Positions 34,782 through 48,235 of a DNA stretch of 64,000 nucleotides are shown here, piece by piece (the first letter of the stretch is position 1; each line of letters opens with the position of its first letter). The stretch comes from Gongronella butleri (taxonomy: Eukaryota; Mucoromycota; Mucoromycetes; Mucorales; Cunninghamellaceae). The DNA lies in assembly GCA_025201375.1 (NCBI GenBank), contig JAIWZP010000084.1, positions 29,578 through 93,577 of the forward strand. The letters are read 5' to 3'. A model generated the notes under the pieces. It made no database searches. It worked only from the letters and a program-made list of their open reading frames with translations, and was not told the origin of the DNA. A program made the translations under genes and the position numbers.

Positions 34782-35426
34782 GTGTTTCTTTGTAGATTTC
34801 CGCTCTACAGCAAGGGTGTGGACAAGTATCGATTTGAATTTGGCGTGTTTTTGCTCAACAAGAACATTGAGCAGATGATGAACGCGTATGGGCTGATTGT
34901 GCTTGATTTGCGACACACGCTGCCCAACATTCACTATTTTATCCAGGCGGTGCTGACGACATCGATGGACACGGGGCCAACATCGCTGTCGGTGCTGTCA
35001 ATTTCGTCGTTTGCGCAAGGGCGTGACCGGCCGTCGATTGATTTCACGCGTTCGGAGCAAGATCACGCGACAAGCAAGTCCGAGGCGCATGCCGAGCAAT
35101 TGCTGCACGACCACGCGCCGGGCGAGCACCACATGACGCTAAACACGCGCACAGCGGCAATGGCGATGCAAGTGCCTGTGCCATCACCCGTGTCGCGCGT
35201 CGCACCGCGGCCGTCGCCTACCGTGTCAACACAATCGACGTCGCAAACGCCCATCAATCCGAATAACAAGCTTGGCGCATCGCCCTCACACGTCTACGGC
35301 GTTCATCTTGCGTCCCAGGTCTCTGCAGCACCCGCCGTCGTCGACACCGTCACCACCTCCAGCTGCCAAAAGCCCTACTCGCTCAAATACACCGCCAAAC
35401 TAGAAAAATCGCCAACTTCTTTTTAG
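32615..35426 (+). CDS. VPS38: UVRAG/Vps38-like subunit of PI3-kinase complex II
   Basis: Likely partner of Vps34-Vps15-Atg6/Beclin in endosomal sorting. Exons 32615-32632 (18 nt), 32758-33477, 33615-33773, 33846-34068, 34130-34347, 34475-34677 and 34796-35426; 723 aa. The N-terminus reads LRLRHIKAVVGRNL, a family-typical opening. A low-complexity region and a C2-like segment follow (LIQWSIDMNELIFIGKSL, FELDHGFYTSP). Residues about 300-440 are a long coiled coil (RQRALDDLIQAKQHEI, RQRLADRRDALAQSRA). The C-terminal block LRYPIHPMGSRASVHDP, then FPLYSKGVDKYRFEFGVFLL, is the strongest UVRAG signature. The tail is Ser/Pro-rich. The tiny first exon is inferred from phase and from a GT at 32633; another start is possible. 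Confidence 0.87.
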
Positions 35427-36609
35427 AACGCCCTCTCCGCCCTCCCTCCGTTTCTTTTTTCTTGTCTATGATATTGTACTTGCCTATTTTAATTTACATT
35501 TTTCACTTGTCGTAATACACCCCACCCTTTTTTTATTCTTCTGATTTGATGTCACTCTCGGCGATTTGTGCTGGTTTTGGCACAAAAAAGTGCCACCATG
35601 GATCAACAAAATGCATTTCATCATCTTTTTGTTCCTTGTGTCTAAATTCATTCTTGCTTGTACAGCATTAGAATCTGGCGGGTGAATTGTTTCTCGCTTT
35701 TTCTTTTTCTTTTTTTCGCAGGGCGAGAAATTGGCCGTTGCACCGGCGACCCGGACTCCCGGCTTTTGCACAAAAGGGGCAATTGTGCGCCGAATCGGGA
35801 AGTGCCCTGAGCTGGCCATAGCAAGTAGCAAGAAGAGCGAGAAACGGGCGCTCTTTTTGCGCGGAAGAACCCAATTTTTCATGAGCCCCTTTGTAACATG
35901 GCATCATCTTAAGCCAACGTGGCACCAATGGCACGCATCGCATGGACAGCCGGCAATAGTCGCCGATTTGGTGGATTTAGCAAGCACTCTGGCGTCATGG
36001 CACCGATTTGAATCCCTGGTAAAAAAAAAATTTGCTTTGGCGACAGGGCCATCCTGCGTGCAGACGTGATGTGTTGCAACACGTGCACCGGCTTTTGCAG
36101 TCAATGGGCTCACCGGGTCTATGGGCTGCACCCAAATTGATCCTGTTACGCCGTGAAACAAAGTGACGCTCACATTAACAAAAAAAAATTAAGTGTCCCA
36201 CGAGTCGCTGCGGCGGGGTGTTTTGCGATCATGAGCGGCGCCATTGGGATGCAGTCGACCCACCTCTCGTTTTTTTTCAACGGCTTCAGTGCCGGATCAA
36301 AAGCGGCAAGGATTCCCAAAAAGGGCAGAACCATGCTTGCATGAGCAAATCCTGGATTTTTTTTGCATTTTTTGCTTTTTTGATTGCGATGCGATGCAGA
36401 CAAATTCATGAATGTGGATGACGACGACATGGATGCACCATCATCTCATTCTGAACGAGTAGTTAGAGGCAACGAAAAAGAGACAAAAGCGGAAAAAGGG
36501 GGCCAAGGAGCAAGGAACAAGCAAACAAGGAGCCCCTACTGCAAAAAAAAAGAGTCTGTCGGAGTGGGAAGCGCGGGAATTGTGTGTTTCTCTTTCCCCT
36601 CACAATAAA
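35427..36609. other. Intergenic region between VPS38-like and aminopeptidase genes
   Basis: 1.2 kb with no recognisable gene. It contains T- and A-runs and mixed-composition sequence. The last 60 bp before the aminopeptidase ATG include the CACAATAAA leader. Confidence 0.5.
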
Positions 36610-39600
36610 ATGGAGCGATTGCGTGTCGACCGGTCGCGGTCTTTGTTTCTTTTTCTTCTTCTTTCATCTCTCACAGCCTTTCTCCTCTCGCCCTACTTTA
36701 TGTCCTCCTCCTCTGTTGAACGTCAAGTCTTGCCTTCCAACGTCAAGCCAACCCACTATGACGTGTGGCTCAACCCGGACCTTGAAACCTTCGTCTTTGA
36801 CGGTCGCGTCAAAATCACGTAAAAACCCCCTCCATTTGCCATGTCGTTTCCAACGCGCTGACCTTGCCCCTCCCACACACTCACACCATTCTCGTTTTTG
36901 CATTGCAGCGTTCAGGGTGTCCAGGCCACCAAGGTGATTACGCTCAATTCCAATGAAATCAAGATTCACTCCGCGACATTGCTTTTGGCTGGCAAGGAGT
37001 AAGTTTTGGAGGTGTTGAGCCGTGCTGCGACCGACGCATGATGGGAAAAAATGGCAGAGACAATGCGTGTCAAAAAAGAAAAAAAAGTAGTGAAAAGTAG
37101 TGCGAGAAGCGTGGATGTTTAAAAGAACGCGTGTGAACGAGCTTGGACGCGTGTGAATACCCAGATAGCGCGCGTGTTTGTGTGTGCACATAGGCTGCAC
37201 ACGGAATGGAAAGAAATTGGCTGGCAGGAGTGGCATGAATTGTGTGTGAAAACACGGTTACTGTTGATTTGGTGGCCATTTTGGCACAATTGCACGGAAT
37301 GGCGCGCCTGAGCAAGCGTGGATGAGCGACGATGTGTAAAAGTTGCACGGCTCTGACCCCTATTTTTTTTCATTTTGGCAGACTCGCGTCGACAGACATT
37401 TCGTATGACGACGAACAAAAGCGCGCAGCGCTGACGTTTGCCGAGGAATTGCCCGCTGGTGCTGAAGCCGTCCTCGATATCAAGTTTGAAGGCATCCTTA
37501 ACAACCAGATGGTCGGCTTTTACCGTGCCAGCTACAAGGATGAGCAAGGAAACACAAAGTAAGGCGCGAAAAAACAAAAAAAAAAATAGTTTTGGGTCTG
37601 ATTTGCCCCCTTTTTGTTGATAGATACCTGGCCACCACGCAATTCGAAGCGACTGACGCGCGTCGCGCATTCCCCTGCTGGGATGAGGTAAGAAAAAAAA
37701 AAAAAAAAAAAGTGTGGTGACACAAGTATTGGCGGAGAATGTCGACTTGCCCTTTTTTTTTTTTAATGCAGCCCTCGATCAAGGCGACGTTTGACATTAC
37801 GCTTGTTGCGCCCAAGGAGATGACGGCGCTGTCAAACATGGATGTGGTTGCCGAGGCGGCGTATGGCTCTGACGGCGCCAAAAAGGAGGTGCGGTTTGCC
37901 ACGTCGCCCAAAATGTCGACGTATCTTGTGGCCTTTATCATTGGTCCCTTTGACTACATTGAAGCCTGGACGTCTGGCGAGCACAATGGCCATCCCATCC
38001 GCGTCCGCGTGTATGCTCCGCCAGGCACCGCTGAACAAGGCCGTCTTGGCCTCAATGTTGCTGTCCAGGCTCTCGAGTACTTTGCCAAGGTGTTTGGTGA
38101 ACCCTACCCACTCCCCAAGATGGACATGGTTGCCATTGTAAGCTTCCGTTTTCAATTTTCATTTTTTTTATTTTTTTTTTCTATTTGTTCGCGCTTTCTG
38201 CACGCCTTCCTCCTCCTCCCCCCCCCCTCCGACACGCGTGACCTTGACCCCGGCTGACCTTTTTTTTTTCTGCAGAGCGACTTCGAAAGTGGCGCAATGG
38301 AGAATTGGGGTGAGTTTTTTGTACAGAAAGTTTGGGTGCTACGAGAGTCAAAAATGTACACGGGGCACAAAAAATTCACACCTTATTTTTTTTCCTTTAG
38401 GTCTTGTCACGTATCGCACCGTCTATGTAATGCAACGCGCCCAATTGACATGTTAAAAAAAAAAATGGACGCGGGAAGCGTGCGGGAAGGAATTGGGGTG
38501 TTCACACGCGTCTTTTTTTTTCATTTTTAGCTTTTGTTTGATGAAAAGAACTCGTCTGTGCAATTCAAAAAGAGCACGGCCTATGTGGTGTGCCACGAGT
38601 TGGCGCACCAATGGTTTGGCAACTTGGTAAGACCGAGAGAGAGAGAAAAAAAACAGATCCCTTGCTCACCTTTTTTTATTTGTGCAGGTGACCATGCAAT
38701 GGTGGAACGAGCTTTATTTGAACGAATCATTTGCTACGTGGGTGGGCTGGCTCGCTGTGGATCACATTTATCCTGAATGGGACATTTGGACCTCCTTTGT
38801 GAATGACGACATGCCTCGCGCGCTCAAGCTGGACGCGATGCGGTCGTCGCATCCCATTGAGGTCGATGTCGCCGACGCGGCGGAAATCCATCAAATCTTT
38901 GACGCCATCTCCTACGACAAGGGCGCTTCGTGCATCCGCATGCTCAGCTCGTGGCTCGGCGTCGAAACCTTCCTTGCCGGCGTCCGTCGCTACATTCAAC
39001 GCCACAAATGGGGCAATGCGTCCTCCAATGACCTCTGGACGGCGCTTAGCGAGGAGGCTGGCCAAGACGTCTCCAAATTCATGACCCTCTGGACAAAGAC
39101 CGTCGGCGTAAGATAAAAAAAAAAAAAAAGGAAAAGAAAAGAAAACGACAATGTCACGTCTCATTTCTATTCACTTTCTGCTAGTACCCTTTGCTGACAT
39201 TGACGGAATCCGATGACCAATTCGAAGTGTCTCAGTCGCGCTACCTGTCGACGGGCGACGTCAATGCCCAGGATGAAAAGTAAAATACCAAAAAAAAAAA
39301 AAAAAACAGACAATGACTCATTGTTTTTTTTTTAAACCTTTTCTTCGCCTAGGACGACGTGGTGGGTGCCGCTTCACGTCAAGACGTCGGACGGTGAAAT
39401 CAAGCCGTACGTGCTGACGGAGGACTCGCAATCGTTTACTTTGCCGTCGGATGGCCTGTACAAGCTCAATGCCGGCCAGACGGCTCTGTACCGCGTGCTG
39501 TATCCTCCTTCGGTGATCAGCCGCCTTGCCAGTGAGATCCGCAAAGAAAACCATGGCCTGCTGAGCGCCACTGCCGATCGTGTCGGCCTTCTCGGCGATG

Positions 39601-40718
39601 CAGGCAGCCTCATTGTCAGCGGCGAGCAATCCACTGCCTCTTTCCTCGACTTGGCCCAATCCTTTGTTCACGAGCAGCAATACTTGTAAGAAATTGGATT
39701 TTTTTTTTTGGGGCGGGGGAATGCCAATTGGGCCTTTGTTTTGTTCGTTTTCTTTTTCTTTTTTTTTTTCTTTTTTTTTTTGCTCATTTCTCTCATTTTT
39801 GTGCAGTGTGTGGTCGCAATTGGCGAGCCACTTTGCATCACTGATTAGCACGTGGTGTGAGCAGCCGCAAGACGTACGTGACGGACTGTTGAAGATGCGT
39901 GCCGAGCTGTTTGGCCCTCTTGCCGAGCGTCTTGGCTGGGAAGTGCAAGCACAGGACGATGACTTGACGAATCTGCTCCGGGTCCTTGCATTGTCGAATG
40001 CGGGTCTGTCCAAGCACACGGCGACCGTTGCTGAAGCCAAGCGCCGCTTCCACGCGTACCTTGACGGCGATCACGATGCCATCCATCCCAATCTCAAGAG
40101 CACCGTTTTTAACATTGTCCTGGCCGAGTCTGAAGGCGACGAGCTCCAACAGGCATGGGAAGCCGTCCTTGCCAACTACCAAGATGAGTCATTGCCCAGC
40201 GATCAACGTCTCCTTTTCCTCGTTTCCCTCGGCTACGCGCGCGATCCCGCCATCATCCAGCGCTATCTCAACATGGCCCTCGATGAGAACGTAGTCCGTT
40301 CCCAGGACGTCTTCTACGTCTTTGCCTCGTAAGTTTCTTTTTTCAAAAACAAGGAATTGTCGCGTTTTTTTTCCTTTTTTTTTTATTTTGCTAACACTTC
40401 CCTTATTTTTCCAGAGTCCGTGACAATAGCGATTCGCGCGATGCGCTGTGGGACTTTTTCGTCAAGCACTACGACACGCTGTATACGCGCTTTGCCGGCA
40501 CCATGTCGATGCTGAGCAATGTGATCCGATCAGCGGTGCGCGGCTACACGTCGTTTGAAAAGATTGATGAAATCAAGCAATTTTTCGCTGATAAGGATAC
40601 CAAGGAGTACGCGCGCGCACTCGAACAATCCCTCGAGAGCGTCCAGGTTCGCGCAAAATGGGTCAATCGCGATGCTGATCAGGTTCGCTCTTACCTCGTT
40701 GCCCGTGCCAGCAATTAA
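36610..40718 (+). CDS. APE2: M1 zinc aminopeptidase (puromycin-sensitive/Ape2-Aap1 type)
   Basis: Removes N-terminal residues from peptides. Thirteen exons: 36610-36818, 36909-36998, 37382-37558, 37624-37687, 37772-38137, 38276-38309, 38401-38426, 38531-38626, 38688-39107, 39185-39279, 39353-39685, 39807-40328, 40415-40718; 911 aa. The substrate motif GAMEN is at 308-312. The zinc site is HELAH 344-348 plus Glu367 in NELYLNE, split by the intron before codon 355. The C-terminal ERAP1-like helical domain is complete. From the first ATG the protein begins with a hydrophobic stretch ([20 protein letters not shown]) that could be a signal or mitochondrial leader. Starting at the in-frame ATG at 36700 (MSSSSVERQ) gives a cytosolic 881-aa form, closer to typical cytosolic relatives. 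Two exons are only 34 and 26 nt. Confidence 0.95.
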
Positions 40719-42367
40719 GATCCCTCCCTCTCCGTCCCTTCTTTTTTTTCTTGAGTTTTCTTTTATCTCTTTTACTTTTTGTCCCCCATTGATGTTGAAT
40801 TTTTTTTAAAAAAAAAATAAAATAAAATAAAAAGCACAGCTGTGCTGAAATTGTGCAATATTGTTACGAAAAATGATGATTGTTCCCTGTGCCCTCCCCC
40901 CAATTCTTATTTTGCCCGTCCCATCATCGCTCCTCAGCAATGAATCATCCTCATTTTGCCCATCAGATGACACACGGACAACTCTCTTGGCAAGCCCATG
41001 GGCGCGTCTAAAAAAAAAAATGAGTGACCCGACGGAAATGAGATACAAAAGGGCCAATTCGTGCAGGGGCCATGTCGCTTTCGCTTTTTGGAAAGAGGAC
41101 TGCAGATGCGTAATATTTTTTTTTTCATGAGAGGCGATCAGATGATGGATGTGGACCCCTAAACAAAAGCCGTCCAACGTGTGCAACCAATCAATCTGTT
41201 TTGCCACCATGTGCCAAAACATGGCCGCGGCCGGGCGTCATCGTAGCCGTATTTTTTTTTTGGGCTTCTTTTTTTTTTTTGCATGCTCCCCCTTTTTGCA
41301 CGCGTGCGCGCGGCCCCCCTGAAACCTCCCCCTTGAGACAATTATCATTGCCACGCTTTTTTGCTTTCATTGGCGCGTCCAGATCGTAATTTGTGGGGTC
41401 AGCGGACTTTTTTTTTAAAAAGGCGCATCGATGACGTGCATGGAGCAGAAGAGGGGGGTGCGTTGCATGGCTCCGCCGCGTGGCTTCTCACTCAATTTTT
41501 ATGAGTCGAGGCAGTAACAAATGAAAACAAATCAACATGGGCTTTGTGTGGCACAAAAATGCACCACAACCCACGCAATGCCACCTATTTAGCCCATTTA
41601 GACTTGTTCCCAGTCCCAGAGCACCCTGTGCTGTGTACGTGTGTTCAATTGGGTGGGTGTGTGCGTGTGTGCTTGTGTGCTTTTGTGTGTGTGTGATGTT
41701 TGCATGTTGCATTCCCACACTCAAAAGGCAAACCTTTTTTTTTTGTTGGAGCCGCACAGGTCAAACAAACATCGACACAAAAGGCAATGATCAATTTGTG
41801 CCATGATCTCGCCAAGTGACACGCGGACGGCTGACGGGCGCAAGAAAAAAAAATTGGGATAGGCGCATGGACGCGTGACAGCGTGCGCGCTTTTTCTTTA
41901 TTATGAGTATGGAATGGTGAGAAAGCGTGCAACAAAGGGTGATGATAATACATAAAAGTCAAGGGGAGCGAAACGAAGCATAATTTAAGGGCATAGACGA
42001 TCGCTTCAGGCATATGTAAGCTGTAAATATGTATAAAATAAAGGGAAATCGTGAAATTGGGGGAAGGGGGGAGAGAAAATGTGGAATTCGCTATGTACAA
42101 GAGACGAAAAAGGGGGGAGGGGGAAGACAGAGGTTGCTTTTTTTTTCTTGTGCGAATGGGCCCATCCAAAGGATAAACAACAACAAGGCAGACAGGTGCA
42201 ATTGGGGGGGAAAGGGAAGGGGGGAGGTGAAGCAAACGAAAAGATGCAAACAAATGGCGGAAACAGAGAGACAAGGAAGGAGGGCACACCCAAACAAGAA
42301 TTGCCAAGCGGAGGCGCGCGACGCGACACGGTGCGGCGCTGGAATCTTGGCTTTTTTTTTGTTGTTT
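40719..42367. other. Spacer between convergent aminopeptidase and C2H2 genes
   Basis: 1.65 kb without a supportable gene. It includes a GT-rich microsatellite-like patch at 41647-41695 and G/A-rich sequence at 42050-42290, next to the C2H2 gene 3' end. Confidence 0.5.
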
Positions 42368-43405
42368 TTACTTGATTTCGATGCGGAAGACGTGCGCATA
42401 ATTGTTGTATGGCAGCTGTGGCGGCGCATCGGTCTCATACTCGATTTTGGGCAGCATTTGATTGGAAGATGGCAGGCGTGTGGGCGAAGGACGATAAATG
42501 TTGGATGGCATGGGCGCCATCATGCCGCCTATGGATGGCAACGTCTCATTCTCACGATAAAGCGTGGACGACGGCGTCGTCGGGCTAAACGATGCCTCTG
42601 AAACCGTGTCGACACTCTGCTCAGATGGCGACGCCGGCGAGAATTGTTGTTGTTTGGATGATTGTCGTCGCCGAGGGCGTGGCGTGACACTAAAAAAAAC
42701 ACACAGCGTCAGCAAAAAAAAAAAAAAAAAAAAAAAAAACAAGGCCGGACGGGGGGAGCACAACACAGCCAACATGGCGGTCTGGTCGTTAACACCTGAT
42801 TTCTGCGCCAATTTTTTTTACCTGAATTGCTTCCATTGCGGATCATGGCATCGCTGATGCCTAGACAATGTGGTTTTCCGTGTGAATGACTTGCCGCAAT
42901 CGACGAAATTGCACACGTATGGCCGATTGCCGGTGTGTGTGCGGCGATGGCGCGCAAGAGACGACGACTGGCAAAGGGGGGGGGAATGAAAAATAGAAAA
43001 AAGAAAAAAAATGAGCGCTCGATTCGGCATTTCTGGCTTGCACGCGTGTGTGTCTGTGTCTCTTTTTTTTGAACATACGTCGCTGAAGGATTTGCCACAG
43101 GCGCCATACTCGCAAACATGGGGTCGTTCGCCGGTGTGTGTGCGGAAATGGACGGTCAGGGCAGAACGCTGGATGAATTGCTTTCCGCAGCCGTGCCAGT
43201 CGCAATGGTATGGGCGTTCGCCCGTGTGGATGCGTCGGTGTCTTGACAGGTCGGATCGTCGCGAGAAGCCCTTGTTGCATCCATCCCAAGCGCACACAAA
43301 TGGCTTGTCGCCGCTATCCAGTCGCATCATGGACGATGCGTCGTCCGAAGACACGCTTGACACGTCCTCATCGTCGTGTTCATTCAACAGGTTGCGGATA
43401 TCCAT
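42368..43405 (-). CDS. Four-finger C2H2 transcription factor
   Basis: Exons 43405-43079, 42967-42822 and 42689-42368; 264 aa. After an acidic start ([14 protein letters not shown]) come four consecutive zinc fingers of the C-x4-C-x12-H-x3-H form: [40 protein letters not shown] and [20 protein letters not shown]. The first three are joined by TGERP-type linkers and the third and fourth by TGNRP. The intron at 42968-43078 lies inside finger 3. The C-terminal half is Ser/Pro-rich with [13 protein letters not shown], probably regulatory. The finger arrangement resembles fungal Azf1/Egr-like regulators, but I cannot assign an orthologue. Convergent with the aminopeptidase gene. Confidence 0.9.
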
Positions 43406-43510
43406 CGAAAAAAAAGGGGCAAAAAGAGGTATGAAAAAAGGGGGGTGAAAAAAAGGTAAAAAAGAAAAGAAAAGAAGATCACTTCTCGCCCAACCCGACG
43501 GCGTTTCTGT

Positions 43511-43520
43511 CCTTTTATAC
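43511..43520 (-). promoter_or_regulatory. TATA-like box of the C2H2 gene
   Basis: On the minus strand gagtataaaagg lies about 110 bp upstream of the ATG, a plausible TATA position. No transcript data; inference from motif and distance only. Confidence 0.4.
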
Positions 43521-44481
43521 TCGTTCCACTTTTTCCGAGTCCCCCGAAAAAAAAAAAAAAAAAAAATCAATGCACACCAGCATCATCATCCGCCTCTGAG
43601 CTTGAATGGACCGAAAATCACGGGTTCTTGAAAGCAATTTTTTGGGCGCCCTGCGCTCTATTTAGTCTAGCCCCCGCCTGCTCTCGCTCGTGCCACGATT
43701 TTTTAAAAAATGGGGGGAGCAAAACGTGGAACACAGATTGCCTGTTTAAAGAGCAAAGCGCAAACAGGGTTTCCTGCAGACAATAAAGGCCATCACATCA
43801 CACTTGAACCCTAAACGCTCAACAAAAACAGCCAGCAAAATTGACTAAGCATATCCCTAAAACAAAAAAAAAAAGGCATGTTACCTCTCTCTTTGCGCAC
43901 GTTGCTTCTCGAGCACCATCATCCACATCCTCATTTTTTTCAATGATCAAGCGAACAGTGGCGTTTGAAATCGGACAATTGGAGAGGTATGGGATGACTC
44001 AATGGGGGCACCAACAATGAGGATGAGATGCGCAACATGCGTGTGCCTGTGTAGATATGTGTGGATGTGATGAGCACATGGCCTATGTTGGATGCAATTT
44101 CTTGTCATTGCCTTCTTTTCTGTCCCTCTCTCTCTCTTTTTTCGTCGAGATCATCTTTTTCACTGCATCGCATACTGATGAATTGATAAGAAGCGGTCGA
44201 GGAGAAACGGAGAAAGGAGAAAAAAGAGCCTGATGATCATCTCTACAATTTTTTTTTCTCCTTTGTGCCCTGCATGGATTGAGCACGGTCTTCCATGTCT
44301 TCCATAAAGCTCGTAGAAAAAAAAAATAAAGATAGGCAATGACATCGGCGCGCGCTCCCCTTTTTACTCCTTGTTTTGACGAGCGAGGATGGGGTCTTGA
44401 CACGCGTGCTCATCAGCCTCCTTGTATTTTTTTTTTGCTTTTTTTCTCGCGTTACATCCCCACGACCCCATAATAAAAAGG

Positions 44482-44745
44482 ATGTCGCGGATCTCAACGG
44501 GTCTGTGTGTCCTGTGTGCGTGCTTTGTGGACCATGTGTCCATGAATGACGCGGTGCAATCGATGTATTTCAAAGATCACGGTCCTCAAAAATGGAGCAA
44601 ATTATTGTCACCTGATGAATTGCAGCTCACAAACCTCGCTTTGGGAGGCACGAGCCACTTTTTTTTTCTTGTGTGCAAAGAACACAATGGAAAATGGGGA
44701 GCCACGGCTTTTTTTGCCAGTTGGTATTCTGACAAGCACACGTAA
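44482..44745 (+). CDS. Possible small unknown protein (low confidence)
   Basis: An ATG-started frame (MSRISTGLCVLCACFVDH) of 87 codons runs to TAA at 44743. Its last codons overlap a donor-like GTAAAAAG, and an acceptor (ttattattag) at 44898 would extend it by some 15 codons (ECSAPSLTFFVSPN). The N-terminus is mildly hydrophobic. No family recognised. It could be chance; listed because the frame is clean on a splice-like boundary. Confidence 0.2.
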   Translation: MSRISTGLCVLCACFVDHVSMNDAVQSMYFKDHGPQKWSKLLSPDELQLTNLALGGTSHFFFLVCKEHNGKWGATAFFASWYSDKHT

Positions 44746-47700
44746 AAAGAAAAAATAGACACAACACTCGTGGCCATTTCTTCATCCACTCGCTCAAAAA
44801 AAAAAAAAAATCGCTGAGCTATACTTTTCGGTCTCCTTTGTTCATCCTCTCGCCAATTGCCCCCCCCCTTCTTTTCTCATCCTTTTTTTTATTATTAGCC
44901 GAGTGTTCCGCCCCATCTTTGACCTTCTTTGTTTCCCCCAACTGACAGCGCCGCTATCTGTGCGCCGCTTGCTTGGAAAAAATGTTTGGCTTGTGGACGA
45001 TCATTCTAGGCGGAGCACGCTGATTGGCAGAATTGCATTAGAAACGATAAAAACTGAGTCCGTGTAACCTGGCCACGTGCTGTTTGCAATTGTGAGGGCC
45101 CCAGGTAGGTTCCGAAATTGCTTCAATGGCGAAGATGCGCCGTGGGCCCAAAAGGCTTGTGAGTTTGCAGATGACTTTTTGTCAAAAAAAAAAAAAAAAA
45201 AAAGGGAGGCTACAAACATGCGCTGACTATGCCGTGCAACACGGGCACATGCAAGATTGGGGAGGAAATTGAGCCCAAATATCCATTTTTTTTCTTATCA
45301 TTGATCAAATTGACTCGCTTTTGAGATGACTACAATGAAAGTCTATTGTTTGAACCACATGGCAACCTGGCGCGCGGCGGGGCCGCTTGGGAACACAGAG
45401 GTACGTAATAGTGGATTTTGCATGCCTCCACCCCCCACTCTCTTTTGAATTGGCACTGGCGCTGAAGCTTAAATTGGATTCGGGGGGTAGACAGCTAATA
45501 AAACGCGCACACCAATCACCTTGCGCTGTGTGACAAGGGACACCCAGTCTGTGCCCTGGATATTGCTTGGAGACCCGATTTGGCGCTTTTTATGCGCTCT
45601 ATTCTAAAAGCATCGGCTCATCCCTCGCCTTTCTGTGTGTTTTTTGTGTCTCTGTCGACCTTGCGTGTTGACTGGGCACGCGCGACCATGCGCCCCCTTT
45701 GCCAGCAAAATGTTTCCAAACCGCAAAAAAAGACCCCTTTATGCCCCTTCCCCGAGATCATCTGGCGCAACAGAATGAAAAGCGAGTACAATGATCTCAT
45801 CTCGATTTCTTTGTCCACTCCTTTCTGCCTCGCTCGTGGCGAACATTTAAGGGTAGTGAGGGGGGCAATGGGGGAACGAGCACTGACATTTGGGGACTTT
45901 TTTTTTCGTCTCTCTCGTCCCCCCCCATATCTTGGCAAAGCCAATTGGCGTGCCCTTTTGTGTCTTGCGCCTCGCGGGCCCCTTGTTTTTTTTTCTAGAC
46001 TCGGTTTCATTATTCGGTAAAAGTGCTGCACGCGCACACACACATTTGCACTTGCACACAAGAAAACTTGAAAAAAAAAGTACAAAAGCCCAGTGAAAAA
46101 AGGGGGGGATCACAACAAAGAGATCAATCGGAACCAGCAGATTGGCCGGCCGGTGCCACTTCCCATTTTTGTTTGAAATGAAGGCATGGTCTGATCATCC
46201 CAGACGAGCCAAAGCCAAAAAAGAAAAAAAAAAAAAAAAGACTTGGTTTTTGTTTACCTTGGATGCGCCGCCCCCTCGCAGTTCATGAGATGCCTCCTTA
46301 AAAATGACGTGGTGACCCCCAATGGCGCATGCAAATCAAAAAGATGATGCCTGTCCGCGTTGTTGTACTATTTATTTTGTTTGGAGATGGGGCCCTCATG
46401 GTTGGTTTTTTTTTTAGCCCATGATTCAGAGGGCGCAAATGGCGGCGCCTCGAAGTTGGATTTAGGGCCAAAAGGGACAAAAGCACAGCAACCACAGAAA
46501 TCACGTTGGCAAGCATTAGATGAAACGGCAATTTTTAAGCATGATCACATCGTGGGGGCCAAGCAACCCTTTTTCCCTGTGCAATGCGCAGGGATTAATT
46601 TCAAACTCTATAGCCGCCACACACACACACACACACACCATCTCATGTGCCTGCTGTACGTAAGAAGGAGGGGGTAAAAAAAGCCCATTGGCGTCCTCCC
46701 CCCCCCCCTGCAACCGGCGTAATCCACATATAGACTTTCCTTTTGTTGGTCATGCATCCTTCTGACAAGCATCAGCAGATGACGCGTGTAAAAAAGAGAA
46801 TGTAATGAATCCGAAACAGGACCCAGTGACCAAGGGCATGGCGCGCGGTGCTACTGGCTGGGTTGCGCTTGCTCAATGGACCGATGGACGTGCAATTGGC
46901 TCGATCGTCGCTTTTTAATTATTTTGTCAGCGGAAATCCGCCCTAGAGCGGCTAACTGACTTTAACACGCCGGCCGCCTGGCCCACTCTCATTTAGCGAG
47001 CGTCTGGAAGGACCATCAGGCGCCGCCCCACCGGGCGACAACGGCTAAAAATAAAAAAAAGGCGCCATTGCCTCGCCAATTAAGAACTTGCGTGGGGGTT
47101 TGCCAAGCAAAAGAAAGACGCATTGACAAGAGGGCTCGATGGTAGAGGGACAAACAGGGTCATCCCATGGATCAAGATCCTTGCCATTGGGGATGCAAAA
47201 AAAAAAGGTACGACAATGGGCGCGAGGTCCCGTCTTTTTCCTTTTTTTTTTTGTTTTTGTGCGCGCGCCGCGCAAGTCGCGTGGCAAAACGAAGAGGGGC
47301 ACGTTTTGTCCCCCTTTTTGCCATGTGTCCGGATTTCCTGGTCGAGGCCAATTGGGGATGAGGGGCCGTCGCTGAGTGCCCATTTTGACCTTAAAATGAC
47401 AGATCTGCCATCACTCAATGCGCAACGGCCAAATTGGGCTTGGCGTCGATTTCGGGTGAACCATGCGCTGACTCGGAAGAAGAGCGCGAGCGCGAGCGGG
47501 GGGTGCAGAATTGCGATCCAAAACAAGGAGCGACTGCAAAGCGTCACGGCGCATGTTGCGTAACAACGGACATACGCGTCCTATATTGGCTCTCCCCCCA
47601 CGCTTCGATTTTGTTCTTCGCGTTCTGGCTCATCTCTATCTCGACTTTTTTTTTTTTATTTACCCCGTCTCGATGCAATTTTCGGATCTCCAAAGAACAT

Positions 47701-48235
47701 GCATCTACCTCCATCCCCCCCGCTCGCTTTTTTGTCCTTTTTTTGCCCCCACCCATTTTTTCGGTTTGGCCGATTCATCATCACATGGGGGTGCATTGTG
47801 CCACTGGCACCCGGCCGTCACCACGGAGAGGATCGTGCTTGATCTGATGAAATAAAAAAAAAAAAGTGGCCTGACAGCCATGAAAATGCGAAAAAAATAG
47901 TAGGGCATTGATTACTCATCACCTCAAGAAGAAAAACGCGCGTCTCTCTGCTTCGCACCACGGCAAAACGATCGAGCGGAACTTTTTGCGTGCACGGCCA
48001 TGAAGAATTGCCGGTCGCATCAATATTTTCTTTATTTTTACATCCATTGACATGTCAGTGCATTCCAACAGGCAACAAGGTTTGGCCGTGGTTTCCCACG
48101 TGCGACTGATAGAATTTGCATGATAAATCATGGATCCAGCCTGGAAATTTGATGCGCCGCTTGTGGACCACCGCTATCGAACCCAAAAAATTGTTGGCGC
48201 ATCGCGTACAACCTGCTTGTACCTCCCCCCCCCAA

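Noticed and set aside
41647..41700. GT-rich stretch considered as Z-DNA or telomere-like sequence
   Set aside because: An imperfect dinucleotide repeat without telomere-type units; ordinary microsatellite decay.
45580..46113. Long overlapping frames on both strands near 45.8 kb
   Set aside because: No domain, no intron structure and low-complexity segments; both strands being open suggests chance in a GC-balanced spacer.
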